Assembly (NCBI RefSeq): GCF_019279795.1
Contig: NC_056725.1
Location: forward strand, 1,609,894,228 to 1,609,958,227
Direction: 5' to 3'
Source: Protopterus annectens
Taxonomy: Eukaryota > Chordata > Ceratodontiformes > Protopteridae
Length of the DNA stretch: 64,000 nt
The position numbers and the translations under genes were made by a program. This document shows, piece by piece, positions 34,931 through 45,557 of the stretch. The notes under the pieces are model-generated. The model saw only the letters and a program-made list of their open reading frames with translations, did not search any database and had not been told where the DNA came from. Every line of letters starts with the position of its first letter. Position 1 is the stretch's first letter.

Positions 34931-36100
34931 AAAATCATTTAGCAGTGGTCTGGAATGAGTAAGATGAATTACAGTAAAATGTTTTTAACTGAAAGAATAC
35001 ACATGCTCAGAAAAGTAAAGTTCAAAGCAACTGCTATTTTGTAAATGACATCTAAAGACTGTTGTCCTAAAGAAGCATCATTACATAACTCTGAGTAATA
35101 TGATGAAATTATAAAGGCAATGGAATACAATATACAAAAACATAAAATAGCTCTGATAAAGAAGTATAAATGTAATAGACTCAGTTGCAAAGTGAGCACC
35201 ATTATCATGCCAGATGTTGCTATCAAATGGTAACCATTTACCCAGAAAACTGTATAAAATGATTGCTTAGACTACTTTAATTAAACTATCAGACCTTAAC
35301 TTGCATTATATCTGTATCATGCTACTTTCAGTTACATAAATTTATTAAATGAATGATAATTTTTTGTATGATTTTTCATAGTGTAAGCTATGAAATTTAA
35401 AAACTGATGTTACTTTTTGTATGAAATTCCAAGATGCATTGCAATCAGAAAGAATCCTTGCTTTCTGTGAAAAAAAAAAAATATTTTAACAATTTTTCTG
35501 GTATGTACCTTGCAGTCAATTTATTTCACAATAAAGGGTGATATCTGCTTAAGAAGCTTTTGTGGAATGTATCACTTTGGTTAACTAATGGGAAAGTAAA
35601 GTGACAAATCATCTGCACATGTAATATTATTTAAATTGATTTGGCAACAATGAAAAGTGTATACTGAGCAATTTCTCAACTACTGAGTTCAGTAAAGATC
35701 ATTACTTTCATGGAGTCTTCTTAATTCATGGGATGGTTTGCAATATGGACAAAAGTTATTCATTTGTACACATCAGTTGCCAATAAGCCAGTTGCTTTCT
35801 GGATGCTTTTCTGTTAGATCTTCATATCTGTGTCCAACATTACTTTTGATTTAGCTTGGTAATATTATTTTTTTTTTTTTAACTTTAGCAAACCTTAATT
35901 AACTGTTATAAAATCAGAAACTGCAGAAGGTACATCCCTTTTGATGTTGGCATCTAAAAAACAAGTTGAAATTAGTGGAGGAAATGGGAACTCTAAAGGT
36001 GCTTGAGTTCCAAATGAATGTTCAAAAACCACTATTTCGAATCCCAAGACTCAAGCCCCTTCTATCTTATGGTTGCTCCTTAGCATTTATATCAAAAGAT
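34931..36100. other. No recognised feature
   Basis: AT-rich; no recognised gene, repeat arms or LINE motif. Confidence 0.45.
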
Positions 36101-36810
36101 CGAATGTTTAGTTAATTGAATAACTAAACGTCAATCACTAATAATCACACATACAAAACATCAAATGGCAGTTTTCACTCAGGGAAACAATGTCCTTGCC
36201 GAACGGAAAAAAAAAAAATAAACACAAATGAAGTGGGGGGCTTCACCCCCCCCTAAAAAAATGGATCTAGGACTATTGAATGAGTCCGAATCCACAATCA
36301 CCGAACACACTTTAACAAAATCGCTTTCACTGAAAAAGCACTTTCTTTAAAGTGCATTACAAAAAAAAAAAACAATAAAGCTACTTTTATGCAAAGGGGC
36401 AAGCCCCCCTGCATCCCCACCCCCCTACTTTAATATTCTCACTCCGAGATTGCACTACAGTGAGGAAATGGGAATATTCCCTTATCTGCACCGTAGTATG
36501 ATCTCCACAACAGTCATTCCCCCACGACTCCCTCTAGCTGCAGGCATACTTCTGCGAAAGTGCATTTTTGGTAAAAAGCACTTTCGCAGAAGTATGCCCA
36601 GCTATTTGTGCTTCAGTGAAAAGTTCCTTCGGGGATCAGTACCAATCCCAACTGAATATACCAACTCTGAAATCGCTCCACATTGAAGAAAGGGCAAACT
36701 CCATGCAACGGCCAAACGACTTGTTTCCCTAAGTGGAAACTGCCATTCACGGTTTTGTGTGTTTGATTATTAGTGATCGATGTTTAGTTATTCGATTAAC
36801 TAAACATTCG
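36101..36810. mobile_element. 710-bp MITE-like element with 90-bp terminal inverted repeats
   Basis: Arms 36101-36190 and 36721-36810 are inverted repeats of about 85-90% identity (left cgaatgtttagttaattgaa; right ends ttaactaaacattcg). Each arm holds its own hairpin (gtttagtta / taactaaac). The interior has a perfect 21-bp hairpin at 36543-36598 and a smaller one at about 36335-36355. It has no ORF, so it would depend on a transposase from elsewhere. I found no convincing target duplication and cannot assign a superfamily. Confidence 0.85.
36543..36598. repeat. Perfect 21-bp-stem hairpin
   Basis: 36543-36563 (ggcatacttctgcgaaagtg, plus c) pairs without mismatch with 36578-36598, around a 14-base loop that is itself partly self-complementary. 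Confidence 0.95.
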
Positions 36811-37975
36811 GACAGCTAATATAGACCCGTTCCTTACACTTGAACCTGAATACAAGTTAGGGCAAGCAGCTGGATGGATTTTATGCTCATGAAGTAGGAG
36901 GTGGATTTTAGGGTTAGAGAGCAGGAAGAGAGTTTTAGGTTTATGGAGGAGTAAGGAGATTTATGGTTAGGGACCAATCTGGGAATATAGGTTTAAAGAG
37001 GAAGGCTAGAGTTTTAAGCTTAGAGTTTAATCAGAAACTTTAGGGTTTGGAACTGGGAGTGGAGGTTTAAGATAAGCGACCAAGGGTTCAGGGCGGGAAC
37101 TGTGCAGGAGTTTTAGTGATCTAGTAGGTCAATCTAGTTTTGTGGGGTCAGATTTCTGTAGCACTACATAGAAATGGGAGAGCGGAATAATGGGAGTTTG
37201 AGTACTTGCTTTTTCAATGGCAAGGATAAAAAGGGCTGGGACTGAAAGGTTTATATCCTGTAAGGCCACAGAGCTGGTAAGGCATAACAAAATTGGTGAA
37301 GTCCTACTTGAAAGCAGCAACTGAATGGTGCTGAAAAAATTATGAAGCTGGATGTAAACAGTTTGCATGATATTCTTCATGCAATATAGATTAAACCTAA
37401 TTAAGATGAACTAATGGCAAAGTCACAATTATAGAACTTCAGAAAATAAAACAAATGGCAGCATTGAAAGTACATTATAAGTGCCTGTTGACTGCCTCAT
37501 TTTTTATTTTATTTAAACTTCTGGTCACCAGTTTGACTAGGTTGTAATTCTTTCAACCACCTACAAAAAGAAACAAAAATAGCAAATGCGAGGACAACAT
37601 CCAGTATTTATAGCTTCCCACAGTTGTTGTAATTTAGCAGACATGAAGAATCAACATCATTTTATAGCTTAGGCATAATTGTTATTATTTATCAGAATGA
37701 ACATTGTTTATAAATCATCTATGAACTGTAGGGACTCATATTTTTTAAATTTCCACTCCCCATCCACAAGTGACTATTATACTTTCCCTGCTTGCACAAT
37801 TAGTTCACTCTCTTTCCGGCAGAATGAGACTTATGCACATTCATTCCTCCATATGGGAAAATCTAGGCCAGCAGGAGTGGATCCATCATATATCCTTGTA
37901 GATGTGAGGGTTTTTTGCTGTATGCTAATAACTGTTCCCCTGTCAATGCCTTCTATGCCTGAAAGGGCAGCATAC
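36811..37975. other. No recognised gene; region leading to the 60-bp minisatellite
   Basis: A plus-strand frame of 111 codons at 37679-38014 runs into the first repeat unit but shows no family similarity. G-rich, C-poor plus strand at 36880-37130 without recognised motifs. Confidence 0.4.
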
Positions 37976-38978
37976 AATAGGAGTTACCAAGGGATTTGTC
38001 TCCTGCTCCTGTGAGAGGTATCACTCCTTAACCACAATAGGAGTTACCAAGGGATTTGTCTCTTTCTTCTGGGATTGGTAATACTCCTTACCCACAATAG
38101 GAATTACCCAAAAATGTATCTCCTGCTCGTGTGAGAGGTATTACTCCTTACCCACAATAGGAGTTCCAAGGGATGCGTCTCCTACTCCTATGAGAGGTAC
38201 TACTCCTTATACACAATAGGAGTTACTAAGGGATGTGCCTCCTGCTCCTGGGAGAGGTACTACTCCTTACCCAAAATAGGAGTTACCAAGGGATGTGTCT
38301 CCTGCTCCTGTGAGAGGTATCATTCCTTAACCACAATAGGAGTTACCAAGGGATGTGTCTCCTGCTCCTGTGAGAGGTACTAGTCCTTACCCATCACAGA
38401 AGTTACCAAGGGATGTGTCTCCAGCTCCTCTGAGAGGTACTACTCCTTACCCATCACAGGAGTTACCATAGGGTGTGTCTCCTGCTCCTGTGAGAGGAAC
38501 TACTCCTTATCCACATAAGGAGTTACCAAGGGATGTATCTCCTGCTCCTGTGAGAGGTACTACTCCTAAAACACCACAGGAGTTACCAAGGGATGTGTCT
38601 CCTGCTCCTCTGAGAGGTACTACTCCTTACCCATCAGTGGAGTTACCAAGGGATGTGTCATCTGTTCCTGTGAGAAGTACTACTCCTTACCCACAATAGG
38701 AGTTACCAAGGGATGTTTCTCCTGCTCCTGTGAGAGGTACTACTCTTTAAACACCACAGGAGTTACCAAGGGATGTGTCACCTGTTCCTGTGAGAGGTAC
38801 TACTCCTTACCCACAATAGGAGTTACCAAGGGATGTGTCACCTGTTCCTGTGAGAGGTACTACTCCTTACCCACAATAGGAGTTACCAAGGGATGTGTCA
38901 CCTGTTCCTGTGAGAGGTACTACTCCATACCCACCACAGGAGTTACCAAGGGATGTGTCTCCTGCTCTTGTGAGAGGG
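37976..38978 (+). repeat. 60-bp minisatellite, about 17 units, proline-rich when read in frame
   Basis: The unit reads ggagttaccaagggatgtgt, ctcctgctcctgtgagaggt, actactccttacccacaata. In one plus frame each unit encodes 20 residues (ELPRDVSPAPVRGTTPYPPQ). Units ending ccaccacag stay open; units ending cccacaatag carry a UAG. The better units allow frames at 38475-38699 and 38895-39149. Most left-hand units also show small changes or a 1-bp loss near 38165. It could be a former repetitive exon or a non-coding minisatellite. Confidence 0.95.
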
Positions 38979-39590
38979 ATTGTTTACCCTTCCTTCCTTG
39001 AAGACAAATCCTCTCTGCTGATCTTGGATCTGGGCAAGTATACCTTGAACATCCATAGAAGAGGCCACATCATTCCTTTCCCTCTTAGACCAATTTCCTC
39101 AACGTCTGGGCTGCTATTGAAGCCCAGGATGACAAGGGCATATTTGTAGCTTTATTGTTTATACCATAGTAATGAAAGCCATTTGCACCTGAAAACATGT
39201 TTCAGATTCTGCATGAAGTACAACAAAAGGAAAAGGAAAAGTTATAGAAGGTGATTTGCATGCAGTGCTGACAATTTTGCTGTGTTTTTTTTCTTTTTTT
39301 CTGTTTTGTCTTTTTTCAGGTTGAATATGGTTTTAACCTGATTTGGAAAGTACTATAAGACAGGTGTCGTCCAAGTGGTTGAATCTTCATGGGAAGCATG
39401 ATCTCTAGGGAAAGTTGTTCTGTATAGAAGTGAAGTGCTGTCTACACAACAAAGACATGCATCTTACTGAAAGATTGAATGAAATATCTTGATGCTGATT
39501 TTTTTTATCTTGATTACTTCTGCAAAGCTTAGTTATTTACAAAACTCAGCTCTACTTGGTAAGTCCATGCATCTGAGGTTCACGTTATGT
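38979..39590. other. No recognised gene; short open tail after the minisatellite
   Basis: The frame through the last repeats continues to a stop at 39149 with no recognisable domain. A strong polypyrimidine run then cag lies near 39284-39320 and resembles a splice acceptor, but no open frame follows it. Confidence 0.4.
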
Positions 39591-39591
39591 T

Positions 39592-41620
39592 CCTTTATAG
39601 GTTCATAGCATTGTACTAGGCTAATGGCCCTGGAGCCTTTACAAGCCTAGCCCAAAGGATTACCCTGGCATCGTGCCACCCCAACTTAGTTCCCAGTGCC
39701 TCTGTCGAGTAGAGCCACTGGAGTGATCCCCGGGGTGAATTTTCTATTTCCCATCCACTTATCAAGATTTCTCTTGAAGAGGGCCAGTGAGGTGCTCTGC
39801 TTGACATGTGTGGGATGTCTAATCCATAGCATGGGCAGTCTTCAGGTTATGAACTTGTCCCTCCAGCATGTTCTGCTGTTTGTGGTAATGAGGTTGAGTT
39901 CTCTGGAGCATGTGGTGTGGAGGGACTGGGATTTCTTTAGATGTAGCATTTCTAACAGAGCTGGGTCAGACATGGCTTTGTAAGTCAAGCAGAGATCGCC
40001 TCTAAGTAGGCAATATGAGACAGAGAACAGTTGGAATTTTCTGAGTCTGTCCATACAGGACAAGTGTTTAAGGCCTAGGATCCTCTTTGTGAGGTACTTT
40101 TGCAGCCTCTCCAGTTGTTGCAGGTGTTTAGTGAGGTACATGCCAAATGGGGCATTGTACTCAATGATTGGCCTAATGAGGGAAGAGTAGAGGGAGACAA
40201 TGACCCCTTTCATCCTGGATGCAAAACCCTTAGTAATGAGATATGCCACATAGAAGGACATTCTGACCACAGTGGCAATGTTGTGGTCAAAAGAGAAGTT
40301 GCTGTCAACTGTTGTTCCCAGATCTCTTATAATGCCTTCTGTATTCAGTGGATTACCACTGATGTTGTAATTCATGGGAACTGTTTTTTTCCCAAAGAGG
40401 ATAACAACACATTTTTTAGCATTGAGCTTAAGGCCATGGTTCTGACACCAGTCGTTGGTCTCAGTGAGGCCTTTCTGTAGGATGTCAACATCACTTGGGG
40501 AGTTAATAATAGCTCCCAACTTGCAATCATCTGTGAAATTTGTCAGCCAGAGTCCCTTTGTGTTGGCCTGGATAGATACCAAACAGGAGAGGACCCAGGA
40601 CCAAACCCTGTGGGACTCCACTCGTGACTGGTAGGCAGTCTGAGTTGGAGTCAGCTACATTCACACCGTGAGTTCTATCTGTGAGCCAGTTTGCAACCCA
40701 CCTAGTGATATAGGGATTGATGCCTAGCTTAGTGAGTTTTTCTATGATTCCTGAGTGGGGAATGGTATCAAAGGCCTTAGACAAATCAAGGTAGGCTGTA
40801 TGAACCACCTTGCCTTCATCCACAGCTCTGGCGACTGACTCAAAGAAGTTGACTAAGTTGAGCAGTCATAATCTACCCTTCACAAAACAAAACTGTGTGG
40901 GATCCAGAGTTTGGAGATTCCCTATATCCTTGTTTATTAGGTCCATGATGATGTGTTCCATAGCTCTGCATATCAGACTTGTCAGGCTAATGGGCGATAG
41001 TTCCCAGGGTGTGTAGTCACTCTTCCTTTGTGTTGAGGGATGACTGTAGCAGTGCGCCCTTTGGTAGGGACAAACCCTGAGGTGAGGCTGTGATTGAACA
41101 GGGCACACAGGTGAGGTGCCAGTTCACTCCATAGTTCATGTAGAACACAGCCAAGGATATTGTAAGGTCCCATAGAAGCTGTATTCTTGGCCTTGGGCAG
41201 TGCTGTTTTAACCTGTGCAGCAGTAATAATTGGTGCATGGCAATCTACTGGTATTGTGACTGGTCCTTTGGGGGGGGGGGGGGTAAAGTCGGGACTGAAT
41301 CTGTCGGCCAGTATATCGGCCATATCTGTTGGCTCGGTATGGGAGGTACCATTGTGCAGTAGCTCAGAGCAAATCTGTCTATTGCTGTGGAGATTCTTTA
41401 CATAACTGTAGAAGGCCTTGTGGTTGTCTTTACTATCTGCTGCAATTCTGTTTTCATAGCTAGCTTTAGAGGATTTGATGAGAGATCTCAACTTTTTGTT
41501 GAGGCTGATAAGGGAGTTTTTCCACTCTTGGGACTTCACCTTATTCTGCATCAGTTTTCTCCTTCAGTTGTGGAGTTTGTTTATGGCAGGGGACCACCAA
41601 ATTGGCTTCATTTTTTGGTC
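39592..41620 (-). mobile_element. 5'-truncated CR1-type LINE
   Basis: Minus-strand CR1 whose 3' end is at 39592-39660 (on the minus strand: gggctaggcttgtaaaggct, cattagcctagtac, tatgaacctata), the same end as at 61.8 kb but with fewer 8-bp repeats. ORF2 from the endonuclease/RT linker onwards is present. The right limit is near 41615, where PIWWSPAINKLHN matches PVWWTPAINKLYN of the 59.8-kb element. Protein similarity to the 56.7-61.9 kb CR1 is high across the whole length, so the two are sister copies of different age. Confidence 0.93.
39842..41600 (-). pseudogene. CR1 ORF2 reverse transcriptase (frameshifted)
   Basis: The linker frame 40982-41551 (KAFYSYVKNLHSN, AKNTASMGP, VIPQHKG) is followed by SPISLTSLICRAMEHIIM and TLDPTQFCFVKGR (40866-41040). 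Motif A AYLDLSKAFDTIPHSGII and motif B TSGVPQGLVLGPLLFGIY are in 40527-40823. Motif C NFTDDCKLG (usual FADD) and the C-terminal region (DLGTTVDSNFSFDHN, SSLIRPIIEYNAPFGMYL, CWRDKFIT) are in 39842-40621. At least three frameshifts separate these parts. All RT motifs are recognisable; the Ala-to-Thr change in motif C and the shifts make it inactive. Confidence 0.92.
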
Positions 41621-42889
41621 ATATTCCATTAATTAAAAGAATTGTCTGAATCAGCACATAATATGTTTCATCAACTAAACTAAGTGCAGGTCACTTTTAT
41701 AAATTAGCAAGCCCAGTGCACTCATGTTGGCAGATACACACTCCAACACCACTGCTACTTAATTGCTCCAGCACTTAGGTCACAGAACCTCAAGAAAAAG
41801 AGACAAAAGATGGATAGCACCACCCTCTCCAGAAAATATCCAGCTACCACATTCAGCTGTGCGTGTGCAATATAGTGAATTTAAATGAAGGAGTTTGAAG
41901 AATAAATGGAAAAAGGGGTATTCTGATAAAGTTTTGAGTCATATAATGGTTATGCAAATTTAGTGGTGCTACTTCATGACCAGGGATACAGGATTCAAAC
42001 CTTGGTCCAATTAGTATATGTGTTAACCAGACTGGAATGGGATACAACCCTGAACAAAAATTGGGAGCTGTACCAGTCTGAGCATGGTCCCTCTAAGTAC
42101 TATGGAAAATGAATGCTCCCAAGACATGTAGAGCTCAAGAAAGAGATAGGAAATGATTGTAAAAGTAGGACTTTGGTATGTGGGAAATGGATCAGTGTCA
42201 GTGGGAGCAAATAGTGTTGATGAGGGTTAAGACTTGGCAATGTCATGGAAAATATGATGACTGATCATGGACACACACTGAACTGATACTCAATATAATT
42301 TGTCATTAGCAAACATACAATAATGTCAGCGAGGCATGACCTGCACTTGTGGTTGTAGGCAGTGTAGAAACGGAGTGCCAGAACAATGCTTACCATGTAC
42401 AGGGCCTAAATATGGTTTCTGGCCTGAATCTCGGAATTAATTAACTATGATGATAATTTTAATTGTGTTATGGAAGCTAATCCTGGACACTCAGCAGGGT
42501 ATACAAAAGGTATTTACTAGACATACACCCTACAATGGGTTAGTACTTAGCAATGACAAAAGCAATCATGTGGTAATGCAGTGAAACTGGGCACAAAATG
42601 GACCAATAGAAAATAGTCATAAATTCACAGATTTTCATGGTGGTGCTAGGCAATCAGTTCAGAAACCACATGGAGTCACTTCAGTTCCCACTAACTGCTC
42701 CCTCTGTCATAAGTGACTAAAAAAGCAGCCAAAGAGTGAATTTATGGATATTCATCCCCTCATCAAGACTGACTTTAGATCGCAGTAGCTAACTGTTTTA
42801 TATGACATTCAAAAGGACCGTATTCCATAAGGTCCTTTGGGACATATATCTATACTGCTAACAGGTTCTGTAAATAATACAATGTAGAT
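41621..42889. other. No recognised feature
   Basis: Near 41985-42015 the minus strand has a B-box-like string (aaggtttgaatcctg), which may mark a worn SINE, but the A box and ends are not clear. Confidence 0.4.
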
Positions 42890-43310
42890 TAAAGTTTTTA
42901 GAGTGGGTACTGATGGAATTATTGGTTTTGCAAATATGTAAGATTTTGAGTAGACTGTGCCATTTATAGGGTCTTAGGCCAAGCACACAGGAGTCTGTAA
43001 AAGCTGGAATAAAGTGACAGAGCTTTTAGATGTTCAGTAGTGTTTTTGTTTTGGAGAGGGCATTTTGGACCTCTTTAGAGGTGATTTTAGAATGAAATAG
43101 GTGATGATTATTAAGTGGGTGGAAAAAAGAAGAACTGAGTTTATTTCCAATTATATTGGCGATGTACTCAGGCAGGAAAGAGCCAATGTGGAAAAGCTGA
43201 AATTTAATTTATTTAGGAGTGTATTGGCAATGTCTTCAGGGTGGGAGTATGTGATACCATTAGAGTTTAACTCTTTGCAGTGAAAAATATTACTTCTAAT
43301 ACTCACCACT
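42890..43310 (-). mobile_element. Possible LINE linker fragment (very decayed)
   Basis: On the minus strand SNGITYSHPEDIANTLLNKL and later HFKITSKEVQNALSKTKT resemble the segment between endonuclease and RT in CR1/L2-type LINEs ('...DIANxLNxxF', 'ITxxEVxxAL'). No RT motif follows. Weak call. Confidence 0.35.
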
Positions 43311-44034
43311 TAGTTAGCAAGAGGTGGTAATATGCAGCTTATACCCATATTTGCAGATTTTGGGCTTATCCCTGAGTTACTTACTAACTTTTTTAAAGAT
43401 TTTACAGAGAATGGGGAGTCCTGATTTTATTTGTTAGTGCCAGGTATTTATTTTCTTTATTTTCTTCTGTTTTATAGTTGTTTTAGAGTTTGTTTAAACT
43501 CGATTTCTTACCACAGGGGCTTGCTCTTAAATTTGCCATCACAGTGCAACAGATGAGAACTGATGCTTCGATGAAGAAGGTGGGAGCAAAGTCTGTGCTA
43601 TTGCTTTTATTATAAGGCACCTGGTGTGTGTGCAGGTAGGGGGAGGGACGAAAAGTTGGTCTTAGAGAGTGGGGCTATATTAGTGAAAAGAAGGTTGTAC
43701 AGATCGGAATCATATGTCACGGAGAGAGCTATCTTGTCTATTAACTTGGCATTAATAAAGTTAAGGAACCACTGTGCTTATTTATTGCTTGTGGTGCATT
43801 TTTTACGGTTGATGAATGAGTAGTAGGAATTCTATAGGGAACAATAATGTGGAAAATGAACGTGTTAACTGCACGAGACTGCCAAGATGTTCCATGTTAT
43901 GTCCAGGTTATTTTTTGATGAATTTTTTAGGAGATAATATGACTGGTAATGCATATGGATACTCCTTCACTATAGAGTTTGAATGCATTAGGTTCTAAAT
44001 CCATATAAAGATGAAGAGTTTTCATTACACTGGA
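43311..44034. other. No recognised feature
   Basis: Nothing recognised. Confidence 0.45.

Positions 44035-44110
<76 letters not shown>
44035..44110 (+). repeat. (GT)n microsatellite
   Basis: About 38 uninterrupted GT units. Confidence 0.98.
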
Positions 44111-44111
<1 letters not shown>

Positions 44112-45000
44112 AGCTACTTGGGCAGGGACACAAAGCACTGGTTGGACAAAGAGGGTGCTGGATGTTTTAGCTTGCCCACTAGGCTGAGATCTGGACCCTA
44201 TAGCTCTGCCAGTGGGGAGTCTTATTGGGGACCTGGAGAGAAATCAAGAGATCAGCCCCAGATTGACTGTGATCTCTGTGTGCTCTTAAGGGAAATTGTA
44301 CTTTACTGTGTGTGTATTTATTATCCTTTCAATGTATGGATGCCCCTTACTGGTGTTAGTGGTAAGGACTGAGACTTCTTGATTTCTGGGCCAGTGCATG
44401 GGTGTTACACTATTAAACACCATGCAGTACAAATAGTCACACTTTTTGTAGAGCAGAAAAAAAGAGTTGAAGGTTTTGTAATCTTCTTCAATTTGCAGCA
44501 GTATTTTACAGACTCGCCGATCCAGGTGGATGGAGTGGGGTGAAAATTAGGGATTGATGCCCTGGTGGTGACGCCAAGTACTCATACAAATACCAGGGTT
44601 ATGTACCAACAAATGTTCCTATTTGTAACAGCCTTACATCATTGCACATTGGACATTGGTCCAGGAACATGAGTATAGCAAATAAATAAAATTCCCTGTA
44701 GACCTAAATATGATGGTGTGCTTGGATGTCTCAATTACCTCTTAGGCAATGGAAATTTTCAGGTTAGGTCTGGAGAGGCAGTGACTCGTGGTATCTAATA
44801 AACGGGAGAAGCACTAGTAGCATCCAGTGATCTGCTCCATGGGTGGCAAAACATTTATTAAAAAATAGAATGCACAAAGGGCAGTCAGTCTGAACACACT
44901 GTAAATTAATATACAGAACAATATTGGTTTTCTCCTCTCGCACAAACGCAAACAGCAACAATAGTTCCAATCAAAAACCCCAGTACATCTCATCAGCACA
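44111..45000. other. No recognised feature
   Basis: Nothing recognised beyond short chance frames. Confidence 0.45.
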
Positions 45001-45240
45001 AGTCAGAGTTGTCACCCAGAAGAGTAGCAGTTATTAAAAGCTACATACAGAGCACTTATCTATTAAAGTTCTCATATAAAAGTAAAACAGTTCTTAAAAG
45101 AAGCACACACAGTAGTTATCTATCAGAGTTCTCTTGCAGAACTAAAACAGTTATTAAATGATGCACACACAGTGACTGTCTATTTGAGAAGTTATACAGA
45201 TGTGAATCAGTTATTAAAAATGCACACAGTGGTAGACAAG
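45001..45240 (+). repeat. 60-bp tandem repeat, four diverged units
   Basis: The period is exactly 60 bp. Shared blocks are cagttattaaa, then gcacacacagt, then tctat-agagttct. Units two and three are closest; the first and last have diverged. AT-rich, without an open frame. Confidence 0.85.
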
Positions 45241-45283
45241 AACTAACAGTAGCCTCTCCTGAAAGCTCTTCAGAGTATTTTAA

Positions 45284-45557
45284 AGACGTCCGGCTTTTCC
45301 CGGTTAGGGGTTGCCACAGCGGAACTCCAGTCCGCTCATGATTGGCAGTGGATTTTTATGGTGCCGAGTTGCCAGCCCAATGCCCAACCTTCAATGAAGG
45401 CATGCCCATTCACAGTCGCACCTACCTGCATGTCTTTAACGTCACTCAACCGCGGGGAGGGCATGCATACTCCACACAGAAGGCACTCAAGCTGAGAATC
45501 GAATGGGAGAACCTCTTGCTGTGAGGCGGCAATGCTAACCACTGCACCACCACGGCA
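45284..45557 (-). mobile_element. V-SINE-like tRNA-derived SINE, copy 2 (longer)
   Basis: On the minus strand, from 45557: tggtggtgcagtggttagca (A box) then cctcacagcaagaggttctc and ccattcgattctcag (B-box relative). Then come cttctgtgtggagtatgcat, gacgttaaagacatgcaggt, and the end ttccgctgtggcaacccc plus taaccgggaaaagcc. This is a full-length copy of the family seen at 4.5 kb, with a central segment that the first copy lacks. Imperfect repeats of about 20 bp (gaaagctcttcagagt at 45261 and gaaaactcttctgagt at 45558) probably are its aged target duplication. Confidence 0.88.

Noticed and set aside
39280-39325. Polypyrimidine tract plus CAG as a splice acceptor after the 60-bp minisatellite
   Set aside because: No open frame follows and no matching donor or exon could be proposed.
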